In this document: positions 6,614 to 13,402 of the stretch, one piece after another
Layout: each line of letters opens with the position of its first letter
How positions within the stretch are numbered: position 1 is the first letter of the stretch
Assembly: GCA_945916025.1 (NCBI GenBank)
Contig: CAMEGD010000022.1
Span: 1-16,828 of the forward strand
Reading direction: 5' to 3'
Origin: an uncultured Clostridia bacterium
GTDB lineage: Bacteria; Bacillota; Clostridia; Tissierellales; Peptoniphilaceae
DNA length: 16,828 nt
The notes under the pieces: generated by a model
The model's input: only the letters and a program-made list of their open reading frames with translations
Told to the model about the DNA's origin: nothing
Databases searched by the model: none
Position numbers and translations under genes: made by a program

Positions 6614-7535
6614 CCTCTAACCAACTTAGGTCTAAACCCTTAGGAACAATCCTAGTAGGATTTATGTCCACGTGAGACTTGTAATAGTGGTCCTTTATAT
6701 GGTCAAAGAAAACTGTATCCTTAAATTCTGGAATATTGTAGAGTCTCTTTGTATAAGCTGAAAGGTTTTTGTAGTCCTTTATTTGTTTATGGTTACACTT
6801 AAAATGTCCAAAATAAACTGGATCAAACCTGATTAGAGTAACAAAGAGTCTTATATCAGCTTCAGTTAGCATATTTCCAACTAGAAACTCCTTGTCTTCT
6901 AGGTGATTTTCTAACTTATCTAAGGCTTCAACTAATTCATTGTAGGCTTCATCATAGGCATCTTGACTTGTGGCGAATCCTGCCTTATAAACTCCATTAT
7001 TTACCTTGTCATAAATATAGTCATTAATCTCATCAATTTCTTTTCTTAAGTCCTCAGGGTAGTAATCTCCTTCCTTGGCTCCAACATTGTCAAAAGCAGA
7101 ATTAAAAATTCTAATGATTTCTGAAGACTCATTATTTACAATTTCCATATTTTTCTTGTCTACTAATAGGGGAACAGAAACATAACCAGAAAAGTCTTGG
7201 TCAAAGCCCCTATATACTTCTAACATATCCTTAGCATTAAAAAGCGGATCTTTTACTACACCGGGACCATCCTTAAAGTTCCATTCTTCCTCATCAATAT
7301 AAGGATTCACAACAGAAAGAGAAATAAAGTCATCTAAGCCTTTAAGCTTTCTCATAATTAAGGTACGGTTTGCCCATGGACAGGCATAAGACACATAAAG
7401 ATGATACCTATCCTTATCAGGACTAAATCCTCCCTTTCCAGTTGGACCAGGCTCTCCATCCCTAGTAATAAAATTCCTATATCCAGAAACATCCCTTACA
7501 AAGCGTCCGTCATTGTCTTTTTTTTCTTTACTCAT
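6609..7535 (-). CDS. Xi-class glutathione S-transferase / glutathionyl-hydroquinone reductase (YqjG/EcM family)
   Basis: Cytosolic protein of 308 aa, typical of the xi class (about 310-330). The N-terminal thioredoxin-like domain carries the class motif CPWANRT at 52-58, with C52 as the catalytic cysteine that reduces glutathionyl-hydroquinones. VPLLVDKKNMEIVNNESSEIIRIF (121-144) is the glutathione-site cis-proline and SES-like region. The all-alpha C-terminal domain includes LVGNMLTEADIRLFVTLIRFD (218-238) and the terminal NPTRIVPKG. The ribosome site AGGAGG (7541-7546, minus strand) lies five bases before the ATG. It is divergent from the RNA methyltransferase gene. In organisms without glutathione the true thiol partner is unclear; dehalogenase-like or general quinone reduction roles are possible. 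Confidence 0.88.
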   Translation of the reverse strand: MSKEKKDNDGRFVRDVSGYRNFITRDGEPGPTGKGGFSPDKDRYHLYVSYACPWANRTLIMRKLKGLDDFISLSVVNPYIDEEEWNFKDGPGVVKDPLFNAKDMLEVYRGFDQDFSGYVSVPLLVDKKNMEIVNNESSEIIRIFNSAFDNVGAKEGDYYPEDLRKEIDEINDYIYDKVNNGVYKAGFATSQDAYDEAYNELVEALDKLENHLEDKEFLVGNMLTEADIRLFVTLIRFDPVYFGHFKCNHKQIKDYKNLSAYTKRLYNIPEFKDTVFFDHIKDHYYKSHVDINPTRIVPKGLDLSWLED

Positions 7536-7595
7536 AAAAACCTCCTAAGAAAATTTATTATTACTATACCCTAAAAGCAAGAAAAAGTATGGTAT

Positions 7596-7601
7596 TATAA
7601 T
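7596..7601 (+). promoter_or_regulatory. -10 box for the RNA methyltransferase gene
   Basis: TATAAT, a perfect -10 hexamer, lies 27 bases before the ATG in the 93-base divergent intergenic region. No convincing -35 box is seen at 17 bp. AAAAGGA (7616-7622) is the ribosome site. Confidence 0.55.
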
Positions 7602-7628
7602 ATTAAACTTATTAGAAAAGGATTAAAT

Positions 7629-8759
7629 ATGAAGTGCCCAATATTAAATAAGTGTGGGGGATGTAAGTATAGTCATGACAACTATCCCTATTCACTAGAA
7701 GAGAAACAAAAAGAGATGGAAGATCTATTCGGAAAAAACATAGAACAAATCCTTGGAATGGACTATCCATATTATTACAGAAATAAGGTTCACGATAGAT
7801 TTTCCTTTGAAAATAGGGAAGTCTTAATGGGTAAATTTGAAGAAAATACCCACAAGGTCCTTGAAGTAGATGACTGTAAAATTGAAGAAATCAATGCTCA
7901 AAAAATAAATAAGACAATAAAATCACTTGTAAAAAAATTCAAGTGGCCTATTTATGATGAGGACAGAAAAACTGGTCTTGTTAGATCTACCCTAGTAAGG
8001 GTTGGAAGAAAGACAGGGGAGTACTTACTGACAATAGTAGTAGCCTCAACAAAAATCCCAGCAAAAAATAACTTTGTAATAGAAGTTAGAAAATTACATC
8101 CAGAAATAAAAAGTATAGTATTTAATATAAATGACAAAAACACAAGTCTTATTTTGGGAACAAAAGAACAAGTTGCCTTTGGCCCAGGATTTATATACGA
8201 CAAGCTATTAGGTTTATCTTTTAGAATTAGCTCTCAAAGTTTTTATCAAGTTAACTCAAAAATGACAGAAAACCTCTATAAGACTGTCTTAGAATTTGCT
8301 GATTTAAAGGGTCATGAAGTAGTTTTAGATGCCTATTGTGGAATTGGAACCATAAGTCTTTATACCTCACAATTTGCAAAAAAAGTATTTGGAGTTGAAT
8401 ACAACAAAGAGGCCATAAAGGATGCAATAATAAATGCTAAAATAAACAAGATTTCAAATGTTTACTTTACAGCTATGGATGCAGGTCAATATATTAGTAG
8501 ACTAGCCTTAGATAACATAAAAATTGATGTAGCAATAGTAGACCCAGCTAGGGATGGGTTAGATGATTCAGCAAAAAATGGATTATTAAACCTTAATCCA
8601 GAAAAAATTGTCTATATATCTTGCAACCCAGTTGCCCTGAAAGAAGATTTGAGAGTACTAGAAAAGAAGTATAGGCTAGAAAGACTTAAGCCAGTAGACA
8701 TGTTTCCATTTACAAATCACGTTGAGACGGTTGTATTGATGTCAAGGGTAGATAAGTAA
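7629..8759 (+). CDS. TrmA/RumA-family RNA (uracil-5-)-methyltransferase, TRAM-less
   Basis: Methylates C5 of a uridine in 23S rRNA (RlmC/RlmD type) or tRNA using S-adenosylmethionine. Length is 376 aa, shorter than the roughly 450 aa of forms with an N-terminal TRAM domain, which is absent here. C3, C9, C12 and C83 fit the 4Fe-4S ligand pattern (CPILNKCGGC). The SAM-binding loop is LDAYCGIGT (233-241), with acidic E257 in FGVEYN. VDPARDG (304-310) is the family motif, and the nucleophile is C332 in ISCNP. The protein ends PFTNHVETVVLMSRVDK. The DNA for HVETVVL (8718-8738) is the type of site used by conjugative elements that insert into rum genes, so the last residues may be supplied by the inserted element. 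The reading frame is intact. Confidence 0.92.
   Translation: MKCPILNKCGGCKYSHDNYPYSLEEKQKEMEDLFGKNIEQILGMDYPYYYRNKVHDRFSFENREVLMGKFEENTHKVLEVDDCKIEEINAQKINKTIKSLVKKFKWPIYDEDRKTGLVRSTLVRVGRKTGEYLLTIVVASTKIPAKNNFVIEVRKLHPEIKSIVFNINDKNTSLILGTKEQVAFGPGFIYDKLLGLSFRISSQSFYQVNSKMTENLYKTVLEFADLKGHEVVLDAYCGIGTISLYTSQFAKKVFGVEYNKEAIKDAIINAKINKISNVYFTAMDAGQYISRLALDNIKIDVAIVDPARDGLDDSAKNGLLNLNPEKIVYISCNPVALKEDLRVLEKKYRLERLKPVDMFPFTNHVETVVLMSRVDK
8718..8741 (+). other. Candidate attachment site (attL) at the 3' end of the rum-type gene
   Basis: CACGTTGAGACGGTTGTATT encodes HVETVVL of the RNA methyltransferase. This conserved 3' stretch is the reported insertion site of several streptococcal and related elements (for example the rum-integrated ICESp2905 group), which use serine recombinases. 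Immediately downstream, resident-type genes end, a non-coding repeat-rich stretch begins and the genes become foreign in character. The exact crossover cannot be fixed without the right end. Confidence 0.5.
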
Positions 8760-8786
8760 GGATGTAATAAGATAAGTAAATAAAGG

Positions 8787-8839
8787 CTTTCCGTGATTTG
8801 AGGTCTGGTTCTAAGCCGGAAGGATAATCGCGGATTTTT
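8787..8839 (+). other. Two mutually exclusive hairpins, one terminator-like
   Basis: TCCGTGATT (8790-8798) can pair with AATCGCGGA (8826-8834, one G-T wobble), which runs into TTTTT (8835-8839). The same left arm, CTTTCCG (8787-8793), can instead pair with CGGAAGG (8817-8823). It may be the terminator of the upstream gene, an attenuator-like switch, or recombinase arm sites. Confidence 0.4.
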
Positions 8840-8904
8840 ACTATGAGGGAAGTTATCCAAGATTGGTGAATTTAAAAAGTCATAAGACAATACTGTTATT
8901 GATT

Positions 8905-8953
8905 TGGTGAGTTGATAAGATGGTTGGCAAAATAATGGTGAGTTGACACGATG
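8905..8953 (+). repeat. Pair of 18-bp direct repeats, 31-bp period
   Basis: TGGTGAGTTGATAAGATG (8905-8922) and TGGTGAGTTGACACGATG (8936-8953) differ at two of 18 positions. A shorter TGGTGA also occurs at 8864-8869. Spaced copies next to an element end could bind a recombinase or excisionase, but no protein can be assigned. Confidence 0.6.
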
Positions 8954-8996
8954 ATTATTAGCTCTTTAAAAATAAAAGTTTATTTTACCAAGAAAA

Positions 8997-9037
8997 GGCG
9001 TCAAGTACTTGACGCCATAAACGGAATATGTTAACAT
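8997..9037 (+). promoter_or_regulatory. Restriction-operon promoter with embedded LlaJI-type recognition palindrome
   Basis: GGCGTCAAGTACTTGACGCC (8997-9016) is a perfect 20-bp palindrome holding GCGTC (8998-9002) and GACGC (9011-9015). Its right arm supplies the -35 box TTGACG (9009-9014), followed 17 bp later by TAACAT (9032-9037). A second palindrome, ATGTTAACAT (9028-9037), overlaps the -10. Transcription should start near 9044. In Lactococcus LlaJI the promoter also carries two recognition sites, and their methylation by both methyltransferases represses transcription. The same control is inferred here. Confidence 0.8.
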
Positions 9038-9075
9038 GGTATGAGACTATTTATTTTATGAAATGAGGCTGTACC

Positions 9076-10494
9076 ATGATTGATTTAAGTAATTTTAAGC
9101 TATGGCTTACAGATAATAAAGATTATTCCGTTAAAACAATAAGTAATTATGCATCAAGATTTAAAAGAGCCGACAATATCTTACCATGGTTCAATGATAC
9201 AGTATATCAATTTCATTTGGAACAAACAGAAGCCTACCAAGCGCTTTCTTGCGATGTACGCTCTCAAATAAAAAGAGCAGTAACATTGTATTTTGAGTTT
9301 GTAAATTCGGATGATTCATCATATAACAAAAGAGAAACTGGAATGAATATGCTATCGTTGTTTGCCAATATTGGTGTTGCGGAAGCCTATTTGAAAAAGA
9401 TAGGAGTTAATGTAGTTATAGCTAACGAACTTATTGAAAGACGAGCTATTTTATATTCTAAGATTTACCCTGAGACACATATGATTTGCGGTGATATTAC
9501 AAATGAGAAAATATTCAAAAAGATTGTTGATGAATCTATAGACAGAGGTGTGAATATTATTATGGCCACCCCTCCCTGTCAAGGAATGAGTACTGTAGGC
9601 CAAAAGGTCGTTGATGATGAGCGAAATAGACTGGTTTGCCAGGTAATAGATTCAATAAAGGAAATAAAACCAAAGTACGCATTAATAGAAAATGTCCCTA
9701 TGTTTTTTAATACCAAAATTATAGTTGGCGAAAACGAAATTCTAATTCCTGAACTTTTAGATAAGGAATTAGGGAAAGACTATGTAATTAATAAATTTCT
9801 TATCGATACTAAAGATTATTCCGTTCCGCAGTCAAGAGAACGGGCAATTGTTTTGATGACACGAAAGGGGCAAGCCAAGGAGTGGGTAATCCCTGAAAAA
9901 GACAAAAAAGTGCATACCATGGAAGATGCGATAGGTCATCTACCAAAATTGGATCCTTTTATTACAGATGTAGATGAGAAAGAACTTTTGGAGATATTTC
10001 CACATTTTTATGAACGTAAAGAAAGTGCATTGCAAATTTCCAAATGGCACAACCCGCCCCATCATGTAAAGCGTCAGGTTGTGGCGATGCAACATACACC
10101 TACTGGGAAAACAGCTTTTGATAATCCAGTGTATTATCCAGTAAAAGTGAATGGGGATGCAGTTAAAGGTTTCCGTAATACGTACAAACGTCAAAATTGG
10201 GATACACCTGCCTATACAGTAACTATGGATAATAGAAAAATATCTTCTCAAGATAACGTTCATCCTGGAAGAAAAGAATATACGGATGAAAATGGGGATG
10301 ATATTTATTCTGATGCAAGGGCATTAACTTTATATGAACTTATGAAGATTATGAGCATTCCAGAAGATTGGCCTGTGCCAGAAAACACATCAGAGGCCTT
10401 TTTAAGAAGGATTATTGGAGAAGGAATACCTCCGTTATTTGTCAAAAAAGTTTTTGAAAATTTATTATTAGGAGACCAACTATGGGAAAAATAA
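9076..10494 (+). CDS. Cytosine-5 DNA methyltransferase 1 of a LlaJI-like system, with N-terminal extra domain
   Basis: Methylates C5 of cytosine in one strand of the system's site. The catalytic body starts at residue 92: motif I LSLFANIGVAEAY (93-105), motif IV ATPPCQGMS with nucleophile C168, motif VI ENVP (205-208), motif VIII QSRERA (252-257), target-recognition region about 290-380, and motif X GEGIP (448-452). Residues 1-80 are extra compared with its partner. Their helix-rich pattern (LWLTDNKDYSVKTISNYASR, later RAVTLYFEF) resembles the core-binding domain of tyrosine recombinases and might give DNA binding. The start is supported by TGAGG (9064-9068). The gene overlaps the next by 13 bases. 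CGT/CGA arginine codons, rare in the genes to the left, point to transfer. The site is inferred to be GACGC/GCGTC, not proven. Confidence 0.93.
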   Translation: MIDLSNFKLWLTDNKDYSVKTISNYASRFKRADNILPWFNDTVYQFHLEQTEAYQALSCDVRSQIKRAVTLYFEFVNSDDSSYNKRETGMNMLSLFANIGVAEAYLKKIGVNVVIANELIERRAILYSKIYPETHMICGDITNEKIFKKIVDESIDRGVNIIMATPPCQGMSTVGQKVVDDERNRLVCQVIDSIKEIKPKYALIENVPMFFNTKIIVGENEILIPELLDKELGKDYVINKFLIDTKDYSVPQSRERAIVLMTRKGQAKEWVIPEKDKKVHTMEDAIGHLPKLDPFITDVDEKELLEIFPHFYERKESALQISKWHNPPHHVKRQVVAMQHTPTGKTAFDNPVYYPVKVNGDAVKGFRNTYKRQNWDTPAYTVTMDNRKISSQDNVHPGRKEYTDENGDDIYSDARALTLYELMKIMSIPEDWPVPENTSEAFLRRIIGEGIPPLFVKKVFENLLLGDQLWEK

Positions 10495-11621
10495 AAGGTC
10501 TTTCTCTTTTTGCAAACGTAGGTGTTGCTGAGGCATATCTAGAAGAGTTAGGAGTAGAAATTCGTATTGCAAATGAGATAGATAAAGATAGAGCACAGTT
10601 TTATCAAGATATCTATAAAAACACAAATATGATTTGCGGAGATATAACTGATGATTCAGTAAGAGACAAGGTTGTAAAAGAATCTATAGAGCAAGAAGTA
10701 AACTTTATTATTGCTACACCCCCATGTCAAGGAATGAGTGAAGCAGGGTTAAGACTAGAATTTGATCCAAGAAATCAACTTATTTCATATGCTATTGATG
10801 TAATTAAACGCCTTAAACCCAAATTTGTATTATTAGAAAATGTCCCGAAGCAACTTAAAACTAAAATTCAGTATGGTGACAAGATTGTATTAATACCCGA
10901 ATACATTAAGTCAGAACTGGGTCATGATTATAAATTCAATAAGGAAGATCTCGTAATGGCAAAGGATTATGGTGTTCCGCAACTAAGAGAACGCAATATA
11001 TTCTTGTTAGTTCGAAAAGACTTGCCTTATGTTTGGGAATTTCCAGAGAAGCAGAAAGAAATAACACTAGAAGAAGCAATAGGAGATTTGCCTTCCCTTG
11101 ATCCTTATTTAAGAGAAGGAATAAATGAAACACTAACAAAATTTCCGCAATATGAAGAAAAAAGAAAAGCAGGTCTTGCAGTTTCTAAGTGGCATTACCC
11201 GCCGACTCATTCTTGGAAACAAGTTGAATGGATGATGCACACACCAACTGGAAAATCTGCTATTTACAACGAAGAATTTTATCCACAGAAAGCTAAAGGC
11301 GTTCCTGTAAAGGCACATCATAATCACTATAGACGTCTTAAGTGGGATATGCCATGCCGAACAATAACACAGAATAATGGTGTTATATCCTCTTTAGCTT
11401 GTGTTCACCCTGGCAGAGTATACAAAAGTGAGTCTGGGGATATTTTATACTCAGATGCTAGAGTTTTGACTATATACGAATTACTCATCGTAATGTCACT
11501 CCCGCTGGATTGGCCTATACCGGAGTGGGCAAAAGAAACTTTTATACGTAGGGTTATTGGTGAGGGAATCCCTTCTCGACTTGTACGAGAAATCATGAAA
11601 GCCTTACTTGAACAAATATAA
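10482..11621 (+). CDS. Cytosine-5 DNA methyltransferase 2 of a LlaJI-like system
   Basis: Paralogue of the preceding methyltransferase; the two match closely from motif I (LSLFANVGVAEAY, 7-19) onward, including MICGDIT. The nucleophile is C82 in ATPPCQGMS, motif VI is LLENVP (117-122), motif VIII is QLRERN, shared TRD-flanking blocks are KWHYPPTHSWKQ and HTPTGKSA, and motif X is GEGIPSRLV. It lacks the N-terminal extra domain. At 379 aa it is a complete enzyme. The ATG lies inside the end of the first gene (13-base overlap) with AGGAG (10470-10474) seven bases upstream, so translation is probably coupled. Two methyltransferases are expected when the recognition site is asymmetric, each modifying one strand, as in LlaJI (M1 GACGC, M2 GCGTC). 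Which of the two genes acts on which strand cannot be told here. Confidence 0.93.
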   Translation: MGKIKGLSLFANVGVAEAYLEELGVEIRIANEIDKDRAQFYQDIYKNTNMICGDITDDSVRDKVVKESIEQEVNFIIATPPCQGMSEAGLRLEFDPRNQLISYAIDVIKRLKPKFVLLENVPKQLKTKIQYGDKIVLIPEYIKSELGHDYKFNKEDLVMAKDYGVPQLRERNIFLLVRKDLPYVWEFPEKQKEITLEEAIGDLPSLDPYLREGINETLTKFPQYEEKRKAGLAVSKWHYPPTHSWKQVEWMMHTPTGKSAIYNEEFYPQKAKGVPVKAHHNHYRRLKWDMPCRTITQNNGVISSLACVHPGRVYKSESGDILYSDARVLTIYELLIVMSLPLDWPIPEWAKETFIRRVIGEGIPSRLVREIMKALLEQI

Positions 11622-11636
11622 GGAGGAGACAACAAT

Positions 11637-13388
11637 ATGGGGAAAATAGTAATGCCTAAAAATAGTGCTCTATTAAACGAAATAGAGTCTGTACTTGAAA
11701 TCTATTATGAGGCAGACGGATGGTTAGGCAATGATGTTTATAAAGAAAGACTAAAAGAGATGATAGGAGATGATCAGTACTCTTCTTCCTATACAAAAAA
11801 GGCACAGATCACATCTTATTTCGGTTTTACAGAGTGGGAAGATATCAATAAGCCCCAATCAATGAGACGAATAACAGACTCGGGGAAGGAAATGTATCAA
11901 GCAATTAAATCTAATGATACAGCAAAAATCCAATCCGTGTTGATGAATTCTCTTGAAACTGTTAAATTTGGAAGGAACAATTTTGGTTCTCCCGAGAGCG
12001 ATTCTGATATAGAGCCACCTGCACTATTTATTAGAGCTAGTATGGATTTAGAATATTTGACATATAAAGAGTTTGCCTATTTGTTGTGGAAGCTTGAGGA
12101 TATTGGTGGAAATTATACGGACTCACTATCAGAGTTAAAGCAATTTAGAATTAGTGACAATCTTACGCTTGGAGAAGAAGCAAATAAGTATATAGATTGT
12201 AAGCCAATTATGATTTTGGTACGTTGGGGATTTTTAGCTGAAGATGGTGATACAACAGGTGGAAAACATATCATTGTTGCACCAGACGTGCTAAGAAAAT
12301 ATAAAACACGTCTAAGAAACCTAAAAATATACAATGTTGATATGGATTATGATGATCCTATTATAGATACCGATGATAGGATGTCCGTGGATTTTGACAG
12401 GGTAGAACGAGTTAAAGGTGGCATGAACACCTTATTATACGGAGTCCCTGGTTCTGGAAAGAGCTGGACTATTGAAAAAGAGTATTGTGATGATGAAAGC
12501 AGAATGGAGCGTCTTGTATTCCACCCAGATTACACTTACTCGGATTTTATTGGTCAAATTCTTCCTAATGTATCGGATGGTATTGTAAGCTATAAATTTA
12601 CAGAAGGACCATTTACGAGTCTATTGAAAAAAGCTTACACGCAACCTGAAAGAATGTTTTTTCTTGTGATTGAAGAAATTAACCGCGGAAATGCACCGGC
12701 TATATTTGGTGAAGTTTTTCAACTTTTAGATCGTAAAGATGATGGAACGAGTGAGTATGGAATAACTAACGTGGATATTGCAAGTATAGTCTACAATAAT
12801 CCAAATAAAAAAGTTCGTATTCCTTCTAATATGTCAATTATTGGAACGATGAATACGTCAGACCAGAATGTGTTCACTCTTGACACTGCCTTTCAACGTC
12901 GCTGGAATATGCGTATGATTGAAAACACATTTGTAGGACATGATTATGCAAGAACAACCATCTTAGACACAAGTGTAACTTGGCAAAGATTCTGTGAAGT
13001 TATCAATAATGAAATTGTTACAAAAAATATTCGTATGACATCGTCAGAAGACAAAAGACTTGGAACATATTTTGTTAGAGCTGCTGACTTAGAATATCAT
13101 GAAGAAGCAGGCAATAATGACCTATCTGAAAAAGAGCAAATTCAAGCAAGGTTGCTTAATTATAGATTTGCTGAAAAAGTTCTTAAATATTTATGGGATG
13201 ATGCTTTTAAATTTTCACGGGAGGATATTTTCAAAAATACAATTTATAAGAGTCTAGAAGAAGTAGTTAATCACTTTAATTCTAGGAGTTCTGCAAAAGC
13301 AACAGGCAATGATCGTCTAGATGTTTTTAAAGAAGAGATTATTGACGCTTTTCTAACCCAGGATTCAATTGATAGTACTGTTGAGTAA
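11637..13388 (+). CDS. McrB-like AAA+ GTPase, restriction subunit R1 of a LlaJI-like system
   Basis: Nucleotide-driven motor subunit that, with the following nuclease, cuts DNA lacking the host methylation. Length is 583 aa. Residues 1-245 are the presumed DNA-recognition part, with no motif I recognise beyond helix-rich regions. The AAA+ domain follows: Walker A GVPGSGKS (269-276), Walker B FFLVIEEINRGNAPAIFGEV (341-360), the McrB-specific MNTSDQNV (405-412; MNTAD-type GTP signature), and LDTAFQRRW (415-423) with arginine-finger candidates. AAGGAGG (11620-11626) lies ten bases before the ATG, which is 15 bases after the M2 stop. GTP rather than ATP use is known for McrB and reported for LlaJI R1. 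Co-occurrence with two methyltransferases separates this from methylation-dependent McrBC. Confidence 0.9.
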   Translation: MGKIVMPKNSALLNEIESVLEIYYEADGWLGNDVYKERLKEMIGDDQYSSSYTKKAQITSYFGFTEWEDINKPQSMRRITDSGKEMYQAIKSNDTAKIQSVLMNSLETVKFGRNNFGSPESDSDIEPPALFIRASMDLEYLTYKEFAYLLWKLEDIGGNYTDSLSELKQFRISDNLTLGEEANKYIDCKPIMILVRWGFLAEDGDTTGGKHIIVAPDVLRKYKTRLRNLKIYNVDMDYDDPIIDTDDRMSVDFDRVERVKGGMNTLLYGVPGSGKSWTIEKEYCDDESRMERLVFHPDYTYSDFIGQILPNVSDGIVSYKFTEGPFTSLLKKAYTQPERMFFLVIEEINRGNAPAIFGEVFQLLDRKDDGTSEYGITNVDIASIVYNNPNKKVRIPSNMSIIGTMNTSDQNVFTLDTAFQRRWNMRMIENTFVGHDYARTTILDTSVTWQRFCEVINNEIVTKNIRMTSSEDKRLGTYFVRAADLEYHEEAGNNDLSEKEQIQARLLNYRFAEKVLKYLWDDAFKFSREDIFKNTIYKSLEEVVNHFNSRSSAKATGNDRLDVFKEEIIDAFLTQDSIDSTVE

Positions 13389-13402
13389 GGTGGTGATAAT
13401 CT

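Larger units (their letters stand above)
8760..9075. other. Non-coding junction region with inverted and direct repeats
   Basis: I see no gene in these 316 bases. They contain overlapping inverted repeats at 8787-8834, direct repeats at 8905-8953, then the palindromic promoter of the restriction operon (8997-9037). The position between the rum-type gene and the cargo fits the terminal region of an integrated element. Confidence 0.6.

Noticed and set aside
8864..8953. CRISPR-like array from the TGGTGAGTTGA repeats
   Set aside because: Only two good copies, imperfect, with a 13-base gap between them and no cas genes nearby.
10482..10494. Methyltransferase 1/2 overlap as a frameshifted single fusion gene
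   Set aside because: Each gene has its own full set of motifs I to X, and the second has its own AGGAG site; they are paralogous separate genes.
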